Positions 1 through 9,230 are shown, counted from the stretch's first letter. The stretch: DNA of 61,085 nt from Aeromicrobium sp. (GCA_015351705.1 JADIIM010000009.1:1-61085); one strand, 5' to 3'. The notes: generated by a model from the sequence alone, not told the origin. Made by a program: numbers and translations.

Positions 1-774
1 CGTGCGTACTTCGATGACGGCACGCCGCTCGGCACCGCACGCGCGGACGAGTGCCGGATCGACGCCATAGCGCAGGCGTGGTCAGTGCTTTCCGGCCGGG
101 GCGACCCGGACCGCGCGCGACGGGCGATGGAGTCGGTCGAAGAGCAGCTCGTCCGCTGGGACGACGGTCTCATCAAGCTCCTGACCCCGCCGTTCGACAA
201 GATGGAGCACGACCCCGGCTACATCAAGGGCTACGTCCCCGGCGTGCGCGAGAACGGCGGGCAGTACACCCACGCCGCGCTGTGGGTCGCCCTCGCCTAT
301 GCGCGGCTCGGCGACGGCGACGAGGCGCACTCCCTACTCGGGCTCATCACGCCGGTCGGCCACGCCCTTGACCGGGACGCGGTGCGGCGCTACATGGTCG
401 AGCCATATGCGATCGCCGCCGACGTCTACGCGAAGACCCCCCATGTGGGCCGCGGCGGGTGGACCTGGTACACCGGCTCGGCAGCATGGTTCCATCGCGT
501 GGCGCTGCGCGAGGTGCTCGGCCTGCGAACCGAGTGGGCCGACGGCGGCCGACGGTTGGTGGTGGACCCGTGCGTGCCCAAGACGTGGACCTCGTACCGC
601 ATGACCTATCGCCATGGCGAGACGGACTACGCGATCGAGGTGCGCAACCCGCGTGGCGCGAACCGCGGTGTGGCGCGCGTCTCACTCGATGGCCAGGACC
701 TTCCCGGGCCGGGCGTCCCGCTCGAGGACGACGGACGACGCCACGAGGTCGTCGTCACGATGATCGGCGGATGA
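1..774 (+). CDS. GH94 glycoside phosphorylase / cyclic beta-glucan synthase-type protein, C-terminal part
   Basis: Only the last 257 codons are in the window; the reading frame is open from base 1 and ends in TGA at 772-774. The translated part carries the C-terminal block of glycoside hydrolase family 94 (cellobiose/chitobiose phosphorylase and NdvB-like glucan proteins): GYVPGVRENGGQYTHAALW, the VEPY..AADVY stretch, GRGGWTWYTGSAAW, and DPCVPKTW near the end. Family members phosphorolyse beta-linked disaccharides or trim cyclic beta-1,2-glucans. Which of these applies cannot be decided without the N-terminal part, because NdvB-type proteins carry extra GT84 and membrane domains. It converges on the subtilase gene, 18 bp away. 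Confidence 0.85.
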   Translation, partial: RAYFDDGTPLGTARADECRIDAIAQAWSVLSGRGDPDRARRAMESVEEQLVRWDDGLIKLLTPPFDKMEHDPGYIKGYVPGVRENGGQYTHAALWVALAYARLGDGDEAHSLLGLITPVGHALDRDAVRRYMVEPYAIAADVYAKTPHVGRGGWTWYTGSAAWFHRVALREVLGLRTEWADGGRRLVVDPCVPKTWTSYRMTYRHGETDYAIEVRNPRGANRGVARVSLDGQDLPGPGVPLEDDGRRHEVVVTMIGG

Positions 775-792
775 CCCCGGGAGCAGCGCCGC

Positions 793-3555
793 TCAGAGCA
801 CGGGCACCTGCTTGAGCCCTGTCACGACGGCGGTACCGACCGCGCTCGTCCCGCCGAACACGCGCACGGGCGCCCTGTACCGTCCGTGCGCGGCGACGAC
901 GCCTCGCGCCTCGGCACCGAGCGTCCTGACCGGCGTCAGGACCACGACGCCGCCAGAGGCTCCCGCTGCGGCCCCGCCTGCCAGTGCGTCCGGGAACGCC
1001 ACGCCTGTGGCCACCCCGATGTACGGAGCGAGCGCCCAGCCGTGGCCGTACGCGTGAACCGCTATCGCGGCGGCCGTCTTGTAGCGGTCGTCGCCCCCGA
1101 GACGTGTGAGCGTGCCTCCGGCTCCGCCCGCAGCAAGCGATGCGATGTCGGTAGCGACACGCGCAGAGACCGCGGTCTCGCCGCCCGCAACGACCACCTC
1201 GCCGGGAGCGGCCGCCCGCACCGCGTCCCGGGTCGCCTCGGGCAGGTCGCCCGGTCTGGTGAGCAGCACCGGCCAGTGGTTCTGATAGGCGATCGGCGAG
1301 AGCGCGAGCGCGTCGGGGAACGCGTCACCGCGAGCGATGAGGACCGTCTGCGGGGACGCGCCGGACACCGTGCTGATGCGCGCCGCGACCCGCGCGGCTG
1401 TGGCGTACCGGTCGGCGCCCGAGATCCGTTCGACCGAGAGGCCGGCCGCCCGAAGCGATCCGGCGACCGTCTCGCTGACGGCGCGCGTCCCGCCCACGAT
1501 CACCGCGTGAGTCGCACCGAGCTTGCCGATCTCAGTCGCGGTGGCCTGCGGAAGCGTGTCGGCGCGGGTGAGCAGGACCGGTCCGCCGAGTGCCCCGGCC
1601 AGCCCGGATGCCGCAAGGGCGTCAGCGAAGCCTTCGCCACTCGCGACCACCACGACCGGGGCGGATCCGGCGGCATGAGCGCTCGCCGAGAGCACGGCGG
1701 CGGTCGCGTAGCGGTCCGGGCCGCCGATGCGCTGCACATCGGCGGTGCCGTACACGCGAAACGTCGCGGTCTGCGTTCCCTCCTCGTGGCCGAGCAGGTC
1801 GATCGAACGGTACTCGAGCACGTGGTCACCGACGATGTCGGTCCTCACGGTGGTCCCCTCACGCGCGGGCCCGCCACCGAGCGACCACAGCGTCCGGTCC
1901 ACGCCGATGCCGCGGTCGGTGGCGGTGAGCGTGATCGTCGCCGAGCCGCCATAGTACTCACTCCGCACGTCCGCCCGGGTCTCGGGCGGGAGCGTGTCGG
2001 TGACCTCGAAGGAGATTGACCGTGTGGCCTCCCGGTTGCCGGCAAGGTCGACCGCTGCGTAGTCGAGCGTCCGCCAGCCGGGCATCGTGACCTCGATGCG
2101 GTCGCCGCGTCCACCGGTGCCGTCATCCAGGCGCCAGTCGATGCGGTCCACACCGAGGCCCACGTCCGACGCCTCGATGATGACCTCCACGCCTTCCGGC
2201 GGCGCGGTCGCGGTCGTCGCCGAGCTCGTCGGCGGGGTCACATCGGCAGTCATGAGGTCGATCGCGTCCCGTGCCTGCACGAGACCGTGGCCGTGGTACG
2301 CGTCCCACCCGACGTCGCCGAGATCGAGCGCCGTCTGGCCGAGCAGGAAGCGCACGCCCTCGAGCGACAGGTGCGGCCGCTCGGCCACGAGCAGTGCTAT
2401 CACGCCCGAGACATGCGGGGTCGCCATCGAGGTGCCCGCCTTGGGCCCGTATGCCACGCCGGGAGCCACTGATGTCGGCACCGTCGAAGTCACCGGGACC
2501 AGCTTCGTGCCTCCGGGTGCCACGAGGTCCATGGCCGCCCCGTAGTTCGAGTAGCTCGCCCGCAGATCGGCCTCATCGGTGGCGCCCACGCAGAGCGTCT
2601 CGGAGAACGCGGCAGGGTACAGGATCGCGCCTGCGTCGTTTCCGGCTGCGGCCACCACGACCGCCCCGGCCTCGGTCGCACGGCGGACGGCCTCGCGCAC
2701 GGCACTGCTGGCGGTCGCGCCCCCCACACTCACGCTGATCACGTCCGCGCCGTTCGCGGCGGCATACGCGATGCCCTCGGCCAGGGTCGCCGAGCTTCCG
2801 CCACCGGTGGAGCCGAGCACCTTCACCGCCATGATCCGCGCTCCTGGCGCGATTCCCGCGATACCGACGGCGTTGTCGGTCGCGGCCGCCGCGATGCCTG
2901 CGCAGTGCGTTCCGTGCCCATTGTCATCGGCGGGAACCGCGTCGTTGTTGATGAAGTCCCACCCGTACACATCGTCTTTGAACCCGTTGTCGTCATCGTC
3001 CACGCCGTTGCCGGCGATCTCGCCCGGGTTGAACCACAGTCGGTCGGCAAGGTCCTCGTGGGCCAGGTCCACGCCGGTGTCAACGACGGCGATCGTGACG
3101 CCGTCACCGCGCGCCACGTCCCAGGCGTCCTCGGCCTGGATGCGCCGGGGCGCCCACTGCGTGCCGTCGGTGTACAGCGGGTCTTCGGGGACCCACAGCG
3201 CCGTGACGGGCGCATCGGGCTCGGCGTACGCCACCCCGGGCAGCGCCGAGACCCGCTGTGCGACCTCGGCCGCCGTCCGTCCGGACGGGACGCGGACGAG
3301 CGTGCCGTGCCCGCCATACAGGTCGCGCTCGATGCCGAGGCCGAGTCGGCCGAGTGCCGCGCGGATCGACGACGAGGTGTCGGCCTGGTCCCACCCGACG
3401 ATGACGTGCCCGGCTGACGCGTCGGCGGCCGACGAGGCCCGGAGCACCGCATCGGGTTCGACCGCGGACGCCACGGACGCCACGGGCGCGGCTGCGGCGA
3501 CGGCGAGCACTGCGAGCCACGCGACGGACCGGCGTATGCCCGCGTGCAGCCTCAC
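793..3555 (-). CDS. Secreted S8 (subtilisin-like) serine protease with three cell-wall-binding type 2 repeats
   Basis: Predicted exported peptidase of 920 aa. I chose the GTG at 3555 because it overlaps the TGA of the upstream SDR gene (GTGA) and is followed at once by a basic/hydrophobic signal peptide (residues 1-31). A propeptide-like region (about 45-115) precedes the catalytic domain. The triad is visible as Asp159 (VVDTG), His214 (GHGTH) and Ser376 (GTSMATPHVSG), with oxyanion Asn306 (AAGND). Two Ig-like/bacterial surface repeats (VTPPTSS.., DTLPPETR..) follow. Three CWB2 modules come last, each opening with R-[IL]-[GS]-G-x-D-R-Y-x-T-A, and these should hold the enzyme non-covalently on the wall. 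A longer open frame to 3696 lies inside the SDR gene and was rejected. Confidence 0.93.
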   Translation of the reverse strand: MRLHAGIRRSVAWLAVLAVAAAAPVASVASAVEPDAVLRASSAADASAGHVIVGWDQADTSSSIRAALGRLGLGIERDLYGGHGTLVRVPSGRTAAEVAQRVSALPGVAYAEPDAPVTALWVPEDPLYTDGTQWAPRRIQAEDAWDVARGDGVTIAVVDTGVDLAHEDLADRLWFNPGEIAGNGVDDDDNGFKDDVYGWDFINNDAVPADDNGHGTHCAGIAAAATDNAVGIAGIAPGARIMAVKVLGSTGGGSSATLAEGIAYAAANGADVISVSVGGATASSAVREAVRRATEAGAVVVAAAGNDAGAILYPAAFSETLCVGATDEADLRASYSNYGAAMDLVAPGGTKLVPVTSTVPTSVAPGVAYGPKAGTSMATPHVSGVIALLVAERPHLSLEGVRFLLGQTALDLGDVGWDAYHGHGLVQARDAIDLMTADVTPPTSSATTATAPPEGVEVIIEASDVGLGVDRIDWRLDDGTGGRGDRIEVTMPGWRTLDYAAVDLAGNREATRSISFEVTDTLPPETRADVRSEYYGGSATITLTATDRGIGVDRTLWSLGGGPAREGTTVRTDIVGDHVLEYRSIDLLGHEEGTQTATFRVYGTADVQRIGGPDRYATAAVLSASAHAAGSAPVVVVASGEGFADALAASGLAGALGGPVLLTRADTLPQATATEIGKLGATHAVIVGGTRAVSETVAGSLRAAGLSVERISGADRYATAARVAARISTVSGASPQTVLIARGDAFPDALALSPIAYQNHWPVLLTRPGDLPEATRDAVRAAAPGEVVVAGGETAVSARVATDIASLAAGGAGGTLTRLGGDDRYKTAAAIAVHAYGHGWALAPYIGVATGVAFPDALAGGAAAGASGGVVVLTPVRTLGAEARGVVAAHGRYRAPVRVFGGTSAVGTAVVTGLKQVPVL

Positions 3556-4367
3556 CGCTCGCCACCCATCCAGCGCGAGTGCATGAAGCGCATCATGGCG
3601 CCGTCGCCCACGAGCCGGCGGGCCGCGAGCAGCGGGCGCGCATACGCCGCGACCGGATACCTGAGGCGCTCGGAGGTGTCGGTGATCGCCGCCCACACCT
3701 CGGCAGCCGCGTCTTCCGGCGTCGTCCTCTTGCTCACCCCCGCCGAGAAGGCGTTCATCGCCTCGAGGAACCGAGCGTACGGACCGCTGGGGCGCGACCG
3801 CTCGTCCATGGCTTTGTAGATCGGCGTCTCGATGTATCCCGGCTCGACCGCCTTGACGCGGACGCCGAACGGGCGAAGCTCGTGCCAGAGCCCTTCGCTG
3901 TAGGCCTCAAGCGCATGCTTCGACGCGTTGTACGTGGTGAAGAACGGGAACACCATCCTGCCGCCGAGCGAGGTGACGTTGACGATGAGGCCGCTTCCCC
4001 GCGCGCGCATGGAAGGCAGGAGGGCCGTGGTCAGCTCGACCGGCGCGAAGGTGTTGACCTGGAAGATGTCGCGGGTCGCCTCCGCGCCCGCCTCCTCCAC
4101 CGGGGTGTACATCGTGTAGCCGGCGTTGTTCACCAGCACGTCGGGCGGCAGGCCATGCTCGTCGAGGTAGCGCTCGGCACACGCCGCAACGGCTTTGGGG
4201 AACCGGAGATCGAGGCGGTAGAGGGTGACGTCCTCGGGCAGCCCGTGAGCATCCGGCCCTTCGTTGTCACGGACCGTCCCGTGCACGCGCCATCCCGCCG
4301 CGTGCGCGTGGCGCGCGAGCGCGTGGCCGAGACCGGACGACACTCCCGTGATCAGGATCGACGGCAC
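3552..4367 (-). CDS. Short-chain dehydrogenase/reductase (SDR)
   Basis: A 271-aa classical SDR. The cofactor motif TGVSSGLG is at residues 7-14, NNAG lies near residue 95, the catalytic Ser is in NVTSLGG, and the Tyr/Lys pair is YNASK. This predicts an NAD(P)-dependent oxidoreductase with Rossmann fold; the substrate cannot be read from sequence. It is divergent from the amine oxidase-like/DUF1365/CFA-synthase operon (107 bp between starts). SDRs often accompany that lipid cassette in other bacteria, so a role in fatty-acid or lipid modification is a reasonable inference. Its stop overlaps the start of the secreted protease, so the two may be translationally coupled. Confidence 0.9.
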   Translation of the reverse strand: MPSILITGVSSGLGHALARHAHAAGWRVHGTVRDNEGPDAHGLPEDVTLYRLDLRFPKAVAACAERYLDEHGLPPDVLVNNAGYTMYTPVEEAGAEATRDIFQVNTFAPVELTTALLPSMRARGSGLIVNVTSLGGRMVFPFFTTYNASKHALEAYSEGLWHELRPFGVRVKAVEPGYIETPIYKAMDERSRPSGPYARFLEAMNAFSAGVSKRTTPEDAAAEVWAAITDTSERLRYPVAAYARPLLAARRLVGDGAMMRFMHSRWMGGER

Positions 4368-4474
4368 GAGTGACTCCCTCCGAGGTTACAGAAGCCGCGG
4401 AACGGCGATGCCCTGTGCTGGTTATACTATGTCCTGGCGCGGGATTTCGCCCGCCTCGGTCGAAAGGAACCTCC

Positions 4475-5761
4475 GTGAGGCTTGCTGTCGTCGGCTCGGG
4501 CATCTCGGGGATGACCGCCGCCTGGCTGCTCTCGCGTGACCACGAAGTGGACGTCCTGGAGGCTGAAGACCGACTCGGCGGACACACGCACACCATCGAC
4601 GTGGAGCTCGATGGCCGCACGCTGGCGGCGGACACCGGCTTCATGGTCTTCAACCACCGGACGTACCCGAACCTCGTCCGCCTGTTCGAGCACCTCGGCA
4701 TCGAGGAGCAGGACGCCGACATGTCCTTCTCCGTGCAGCACCGTGCCGATGGCGTCGAGTGGAAGGGCGACGCGGGCGGGCTGTTCGCGCAGCCCGGCAA
4801 CGCGCTGCGCCCGGCGTTCTGGGGGATGCTGCGGGACGTGCTCAGGCTTTCGCGGGCCGCAGACCGGCTGCTTGCCGATCCGGCGACCGAGGAGCTCACC
4901 CTCGGCGAGCTTCTGGCGCGGGAGCGGTACGGGCGGGCGTTCCTGGACTGGTACCTCGTGCCGATGGGCGCGGCGATCTGGTCCACGCCCGCGGGCCGCA
5001 TGCTCGACTTCCCGGCAGGCACGTTCCTGCGCTTCTGCGACAACCACGGCCTGCTGCACGTCACCGGCAAGCCGCAGTGGAAGAGCGTGCCCGGCGGCGC
5101 CCGTCGCTACACGCATGCACTCGCCGGGCGCGTGAGCGGCCGGGTGCGGACCGGGGCGCGGGTCGTGTGCGTGCAGCGGTTCGACGACCGCGTCGAGGTC
5201 CGGCTCGACAACGGCGAGGCGCTCGGCTACGACGGCGTGGTCCTCGCGTGTCACACGGACGACGCGCTCGGATTCCTTGCAGACCCGAGCGAGGACGAGG
5301 TCGCGGTCCTCTCGGCCGTTCCGTACCAGCCCAACGACGTGGCGCTCCACTCAGACGCCTCGCTGCTGCCCACGCACCGGCGTGCCTGGGCGGCGTGGAA
5401 CTACGTGTCCGACGGCCATGGCGACGCGCCGGTGGCCGTCCACTACCAGCTGAACGTCCTGCAGGGCCATGACGTGCCGAGCCGACTGCTCGTCTCGCTC
5501 AACAGCGCGAGGCCGCCCGCTGCCGAGCATGTCATCGAGCGCTTCAGCGCCGCGCACCCGCAGTTCACCGGAGAGGGGATCGCCGCACAGCGGCACGTGC
5601 CCTCCCTGCAGGGCGTACGCCGCACGTGGTACGCGGGAGCCTGGCAACGCCACGGGTTCCATGAAGACGGATGCATCTCCGGACTGCGTGTGGCCGAGGG
5701 CTTCGGCATCGCCCCTCCCTGGGGACGCATCTTAGACCCCGAGCGGGACGGGGCGCGCTGA
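4475..5761 (+). CDS. FAD-dependent amine oxidase-like protein (COG2907 type) of a fatty-acid modification cassette
   Basis: A 428-aa flavoprotein starting at GTG 4475 (AAAGGA upstream at 4463). It opens with the dinucleotide-binding motif VVGSGISGMTAAW, then LEAEDRLGGHTHT, as in flavin-containing amine oxidoreductases and desaturases. This subfamily is nearly always encoded beside DUF1365 and a cyclopropane-fatty-acid-synthase-like methyltransferase, exactly as here. From memory, homologues in Rhodobacter sphaeroides take part in making methylated furan fatty acids by oxidising methylated acyl chains; applying this here is inference. The stop overlaps the next start (ATGA), so translation is coupled. 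A TATACT element at about 4433 may be the -10 of its promoter. Confidence 0.88.
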   Translation: MRLAVVGSGISGMTAAWLLSRDHEVDVLEAEDRLGGHTHTIDVELDGRTLAADTGFMVFNHRTYPNLVRLFEHLGIEEQDADMSFSVQHRADGVEWKGDAGGLFAQPGNALRPAFWGMLRDVLRLSRAADRLLADPATEELTLGELLARERYGRAFLDWYLVPMGAAIWSTPAGRMLDFPAGTFLRFCDNHGLLHVTGKPQWKSVPGGARRYTHALAGRVSGRVRTGARVVCVQRFDDRVEVRLDNGEALGYDGVVLACHTDDALGFLADPSEDEVAVLSAVPYQPNDVALHSDASLLPTHRRAWAAWNYVSDGHGDAPVAVHYQLNVLQGHDVPSRLLVSLNSARPPAAEHVIERFSAAHPQFTGEGIAAQRHVPSLQGVRRTWYAGAWQRHGFHEDGCISGLRVAEGFGIAPPWGRILDPERDGAR

Positions 5762-6555
5762 TGGAGAGCAGGCTGTACGAGGGCACGGTGATGCACGCAC
5801 GGTCCAGGCCCGCGAAGAACTCCTTCCGCTATCGCGTCTGGCTCGCGTACGTGGACCTGGGCGAACTTGAAGACCTCGACGCAGCCGTCGCGGGCTTCGG
5901 ACACAACGTCCGGGCGTGGGCGAGCTTCCGCGACCGCGACCACGGTCCGCGCGACGGCTCCCCGCTGCGGCCGTGGATCGACAGCCTGCTCGCGAGCGCC
6001 GGCATCGACCTCGGCGGCGGGCCCGTCCGTGTCCTCACGCTGCTGCGCGGCGGACCGTTCGGCTTCTACCCGGTGTCGTTCTGGTACTGCTTCGGCGCCG
6101 ACGGCGCGCTCAGGGCGGTGCTGACCGAGGTCCGGAACACCTTCGGCGGGCACCACAACTACCTGCTGCATGAAGAGGGCGAACCGATGGAGTTCGGGGA
6201 GGACCTCCTCGCGGACAAGGTCTTCCACGTCTCCCCGTTCATGCCGATGGATGCGCGCTATCGCTTCACGTTCACGATGCCGGGCGACCGTCTGTCGGTG
6301 GCGATCCACGAGGCGATCGCCGGCGAGCCCACCTTCGTGGCCGGCCTTAACCTCACGGCGCAGCCGTTCGACTCCCCGACGCTGTCCCGACTGAATCAGG
6401 CGTACCTGTCGATGCCGCTCCGCGCCTGGTTACTCATCCACTTCCAGGCGCTGCGACTGATCGCCAAGAGGGTAGGCTTCTACAAAGACCCGGGGCTTCC
6501 CGACGAGGAGACGACACGTGACCCGCAGCGACTGCTCAGGAGCCGCGCGACCTGA
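5761..6555 (+). CDS. DUF1365 family protein
   Basis: A 264-aa protein beginning MESRLYEGTVMHARSRP, the typical N-terminus of DUF1365, with the internal PFGFYPVSFWYC, EVRNTFGGHHNYL and VFHVSPFMPMD..Y motifs of that family. The biochemical activity of DUF1365 is not firmly established. In the same gene cassette in other bacteria it is linked to oxidation of methylated or cyclopropanated acyl chains. Its ATG overlaps the stop of the upstream FAD protein by one base, and its 3' end overlaps the methyltransferase gene by 38 bp, so the three genes form a tight operon. Confidence 0.87.
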   Translation: MESRLYEGTVMHARSRPAKNSFRYRVWLAYVDLGELEDLDAAVAGFGHNVRAWASFRDRDHGPRDGSPLRPWIDSLLASAGIDLGGGPVRVLTLLRGGPFGFYPVSFWYCFGADGALRAVLTEVRNTFGGHHNYLLHEEGEPMEFGEDLLADKVFHVSPFMPMDARYRFTFTMPGDRLSVAIHEAIAGEPTFVAGLNLTAQPFDSPTLSRLNQAYLSMPLRAWLLIHFQALRLIAKRVGFYKDPGLPDEETTRDPQRLLRSRAT

Positions 6556-7741
6556 CCTGTCCGGACTCGGCATGTTCGGGCGGGGCGTGGCCGCGGCGCT
6601 TGGACGGCTCAAGTACGGCGCGCTCGAGCTGCAGTGGCCGGACGGCCGGCGCCATATCTTCAGAGGCGCCACGCCCGGCCCCGAGGCGGTGTTCCTCCTC
6701 CGCGACCCCGCGTGCATCCGCCGGGCGGTGCTCGGTGGCAGCATCGGGCTGGCCGAGGGCTATATGGACGGCCAGTGGGACACGCCGGACCTGACCGTGT
6801 TCCTCGAGTTCGCCGCACGCAATGTCGACGCGCTGCGCGATGCGGGCAAGCGCGTGACCGCGCCGCTCAATCCCGTGAACCGCATGCTTCACCGCCTGAA
6901 GGACAACACCCTCACCGGCAGCAAGCGCAACATCGGCCACCATTACGACCTCGGCAACGACTTCTACACGCTGTGGCTCGACCCCGACATGACGTACTCA
7001 TGCGCACTGTTCGACGGGACCTCCTGCGACCTGGCCGAGGCCCAGCGCCGCAAGTGGGACCGGCTGCTCGACCTGCTCGACGCACAGCCGGGGAGCCGGC
7101 TGCTCGAGATCGGCTGCGGCTGGGGCGGGTTCGCGATCCATGCGGCCAAGACCCGCGGCCTGCGCGTCACCGGCATCACCATCTCCGACGAGCAGCTCGC
7201 CTGGGCCCGCCGCCGCGTGGCCGAGGAGGGGCTCGGCGACCTGGTGGAGATCCGGCACCAGGACTACCGGACCCTCTCAGAGCAGTTCGACCACATCGCG
7301 TCCATCGAGATGTTCGAGGCGGTCGGGCGTCGCTGGTGGCCGACGTTCTTCCGCACCGTGCGCGATGCGCTTGCCGAGGGGGGTCGCGCCGCGATGCAGG
7401 TCATCACGATCGAGGACCACCGGCTCGAGGACTACGCCGCCAAACCCGACTTCATCCAGCGCTTCATCTTTCCGGGTGGCATGCTTCCAAGCCCGGAGGC
7501 GTTCGACCATGCGGCGCAGGAGGCGGGTCTGGCCTGTGAGAGCCCGTTCTTCTTCGGGAGCGACTACGCGATGACGCTTCACACATGGGAGCAGCGTTTT
7601 GCAGAGACCGTGCAACGCGTGCGCGCACTCGGCTTCGACGAGCGGTTCGAGCGGATGTGGCGCTTCTACTTGTCGTACTGCCAGGCCGGTTTCCGCACGG
7701 GAAGCATCGACGTGATGCAGGTGGCGCTCGCCAGGCCGTGA
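6518..7741 (+). CDS. Cyclopropane-fatty-acyl-phospholipid synthase-like SAM methyltransferase
   Basis: A 407-aa class I SAM-dependent methyltransferase of the CFA-synthase/mycolic acid cyclopropane synthase family. GTG 6518 was chosen as start (GAGGAG at 6505). Seen motifs: NIGHHYDLGNDFYTLWLDPDMTYSCALF, the SAM-binding LLEIGCGWGGFAIHAA, GITISDEQ, and the late FIFPGGMLPS. The family adds a methyl(ene) group from SAM to double bonds of membrane phospholipid acyl chains. With the two preceding genes it probably forms a pathway that methylates and then oxidises acyl chains, giving cyclopropane, methyl-branched or furan products; the product is undetermined. Confidence 0.92.
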   Translation: MTRSDCSGAARPDLSGLGMFGRGVAAALGRLKYGALELQWPDGRRHIFRGATPGPEAVFLLRDPACIRRAVLGGSIGLAEGYMDGQWDTPDLTVFLEFAARNVDALRDAGKRVTAPLNPVNRMLHRLKDNTLTGSKRNIGHHYDLGNDFYTLWLDPDMTYSCALFDGTSCDLAEAQRRKWDRLLDLLDAQPGSRLLEIGCGWGGFAIHAAKTRGLRVTGITISDEQLAWARRRVAEEGLGDLVEIRHQDYRTLSEQFDHIASIEMFEAVGRRWWPTFFRTVRDALAEGGRAAMQVITIEDHRLEDYAAKPDFIQRFIFPGGMLPSPEAFDHAAQEAGLACESPFFFGSDYAMTLHTWEQRFAETVQRVRALGFDERFERMWRFYLSYCQAGFRTGSIDVMQVALARP

Positions 7742-7875
7742 CCGGAGGCCGACCGCGGCCGCGCGTGGGTATATCACAGGTACACCCCCCTGCAGTCGGG
7801 GCGGTCAGACCTCATGCGGTCCGGCCCCGTGGACACTCTCCGCGGACCGTGGCATCCGAGACGAGGAGGTACCTC

Positions 7876-9027
7876 ATGGACACTCTCTCACTCGATCACC
7901 TCACTGAACTCGCGCAGGCGCACGGCGATGTCCGGGTATCGCTGTACATGCCGACACGGCGCTTCGGCCCGGGAAGCCAGGAGGAAGACACGACACGCCT
8001 CAAGAACCTGTTGCGTACGGCCGAGGAGCGGCTCGCTGACCGTGGGCTGCGGCCGGCCGCCATCGATGCGCTGCTCGCCCCCGCCCGGACCCTGATCGAC
8101 GACCGGCCGTTCTGGCTGCGGTCCTCACACGGACTCGCGTTGCTGCTCGGCCCCGATGGGATGCGTGCCTTCCAGGTGCCCTCCGACTTCGAGGAGCTTG
8201 TGTGGGTCGGCCCCCGGTTCCACCTGCGTCCACTCCTCACCGTCGTGCACGTCGGGCGCCCGTTCTGGCTCCTGGCGCTCAGCCAGAAGCGTGTCCGGGT
8301 GATGCGCGGCACCGGCACCTCCCTGGAGGAGGTCCCCGCCGAGGGGGTTCCGACGAGCCTGGCCGACGCGCTCAAGTGGGACGACTACGAGAAGAGCTCC
8401 CTGCAGTTCCACACCGGCACCTCAGGTAGCGGCGGCAGGCGGCCAGCCGTCTTCCACGGCACCGGGGAGACCGACGCCAAGGTGGAGATCACGCGGTACT
8501 TCCGGGGCATCGACCACGGGTTGCGCGACCTGCTGAAGGACAGCGACGCACCACTCGTGCTGGCTGGCGTGGACTATCTGCTCCCCTTGTATCGCGACGT
8601 GAACTCCTACCCGCACCTTGTGGACGAGGCGATCATCGGCAACCCCGACGGGCTTACCGACACCGATCTCCACGAGCGCGTGTGGTCGATCGTCTCGGGC
8701 GTGACCGCCGCCGAGCTGCGCAAGGCGACCGACCATGTCCACGAGCACTGGGCCTCGCCGCGCGTGACGCCCGATCCCGAGGCGATCGTCGCCGCCGCGC
8801 ATCACGGAAGGGTCGACACCCTCATGATCGCCGAGGGAGCGCATTGGTGGGGCGCGTTCGATGCGGAGAGCGGCTTGCTCGCCACGCATGCCGAAGCGGC
8901 CAACGGCGATGAAGACACCCTGGACCGGGCGGCTATCGAAACGCTCATGCACGGTGGCTCGGTGCTCGCGCTGCCGCAGGCGGAGATGCCTCACGAGAAG
9001 GACGCTGTCGCGCTGCTCAGGTACTGA
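7876..9027 (+). CDS. baeRF-domain protein (bacterial archaeo-eukaryotic release-factor-like family)
   Basis: A 383-aa protein starting at ATG 7876 behind a very strong ribosome site (GAGGAGGT at 7863-7870). Its layout (VSLYMPTRR near the N-terminus, a central FWLLALSQKRVRVMRG, then a domain with LVLAGVDYLLPLYRDV and the C-terminal VDTLMIAEG.HWWGAF) matches the baeRF families, bacterial relatives of eRF1. These have been proposed to act in ribosome rescue or stress responses, but the role is not proven. It stands alone and is followed by a good terminator. Family assignment is from pattern memory; the exact baeRF subfamily is not determined. Confidence 0.7.
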   Translation: MDTLSLDHLTELAQAHGDVRVSLYMPTRRFGPGSQEEDTTRLKNLLRTAEERLADRGLRPAAIDALLAPARTLIDDRPFWLRSSHGLALLLGPDGMRAFQVPSDFEELVWVGPRFHLRPLLTVVHVGRPFWLLALSQKRVRVMRGTGTSLEEVPAEGVPTSLADALKWDDYEKSSLQFHTGTSGSGGRRPAVFHGTGETDAKVEITRYFRGIDHGLRDLLKDSDAPLVLAGVDYLLPLYRDVNSYPHLVDEAIIGNPDGLTDTDLHERVWSIVSGVTAAELRKATDHVHEHWASPRVTPDPEAIVAAAHHGRVDTLMIAEGAHWWGAFDAESGLLATHAEAANGDEDTLDRAAIETLMHGGSVLALPQAEMPHEKDAVALLRY

Positions 9028-9046
9028 GCGGCCGCCGACTGAGCGC

Positions 9047-9074
9047 GAAGACCCCGGGGTGTCCCGGGGTCTTC
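9047..9074 (+). terminator. Rho-independent-type hairpin after the baeRF gene
   Basis: Perfect 12-bp stem GAAGACCCCGGG / CCCGGGGTCTTC with loop GTGT. It begins 20 bp after the stop. There is no long T-run behind it, so termination may be weak or bidirectional; the tRNA-Ile gene lies just beyond on the other strand. Confidence 0.75.
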
Positions 9075-9087
9075 GTCATGGTGTTGT

Positions 9088-9164
9088 TGGTGGGCCCAGG
9101 TGGACTCGAACCACCGACCTCACGGTTATCAGCCGTGCGCTCTAGCCGACTGAGCTATGGGCCC
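9088..9164 (-). tRNA. tRNA-Ile (anticodon GAT)
   Basis: The minus strand folds as a full cloverleaf: acceptor GGGCCCA/TGGGCCC with discriminator A, D-stem GCTC/GAGC, anticodon stem CACGG/CCGTG with loop CTGATAA (anticodon GAT), and T-stem GGTGG/CCACC with TTCGAGT loop. The 3' CCA is encoded (9088-9090). It is isolated, not in an rRNA operon, and no integrase lies beside it. Confidence 0.97.
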
Positions 9165-9230
9165 CCGCGCAGAACAGCCTGGATACCATAGCCTACGCCC
9201 CGAACGAGCGTCAAGGACGGCGCCGGCCGG

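Noticed and set aside
886-2019. 377-codon plus-strand frame opposite the subtilase
   Set aside because: Antisense of the CWB2 and Ig-like part of the protease; no independent evidence.
9088-9164. Isolated tRNA-Ile as a possible integration (att) site
   Set aside because: No integrase, direct repeat of the tRNA 3' end or foreign-looking genes flank it.
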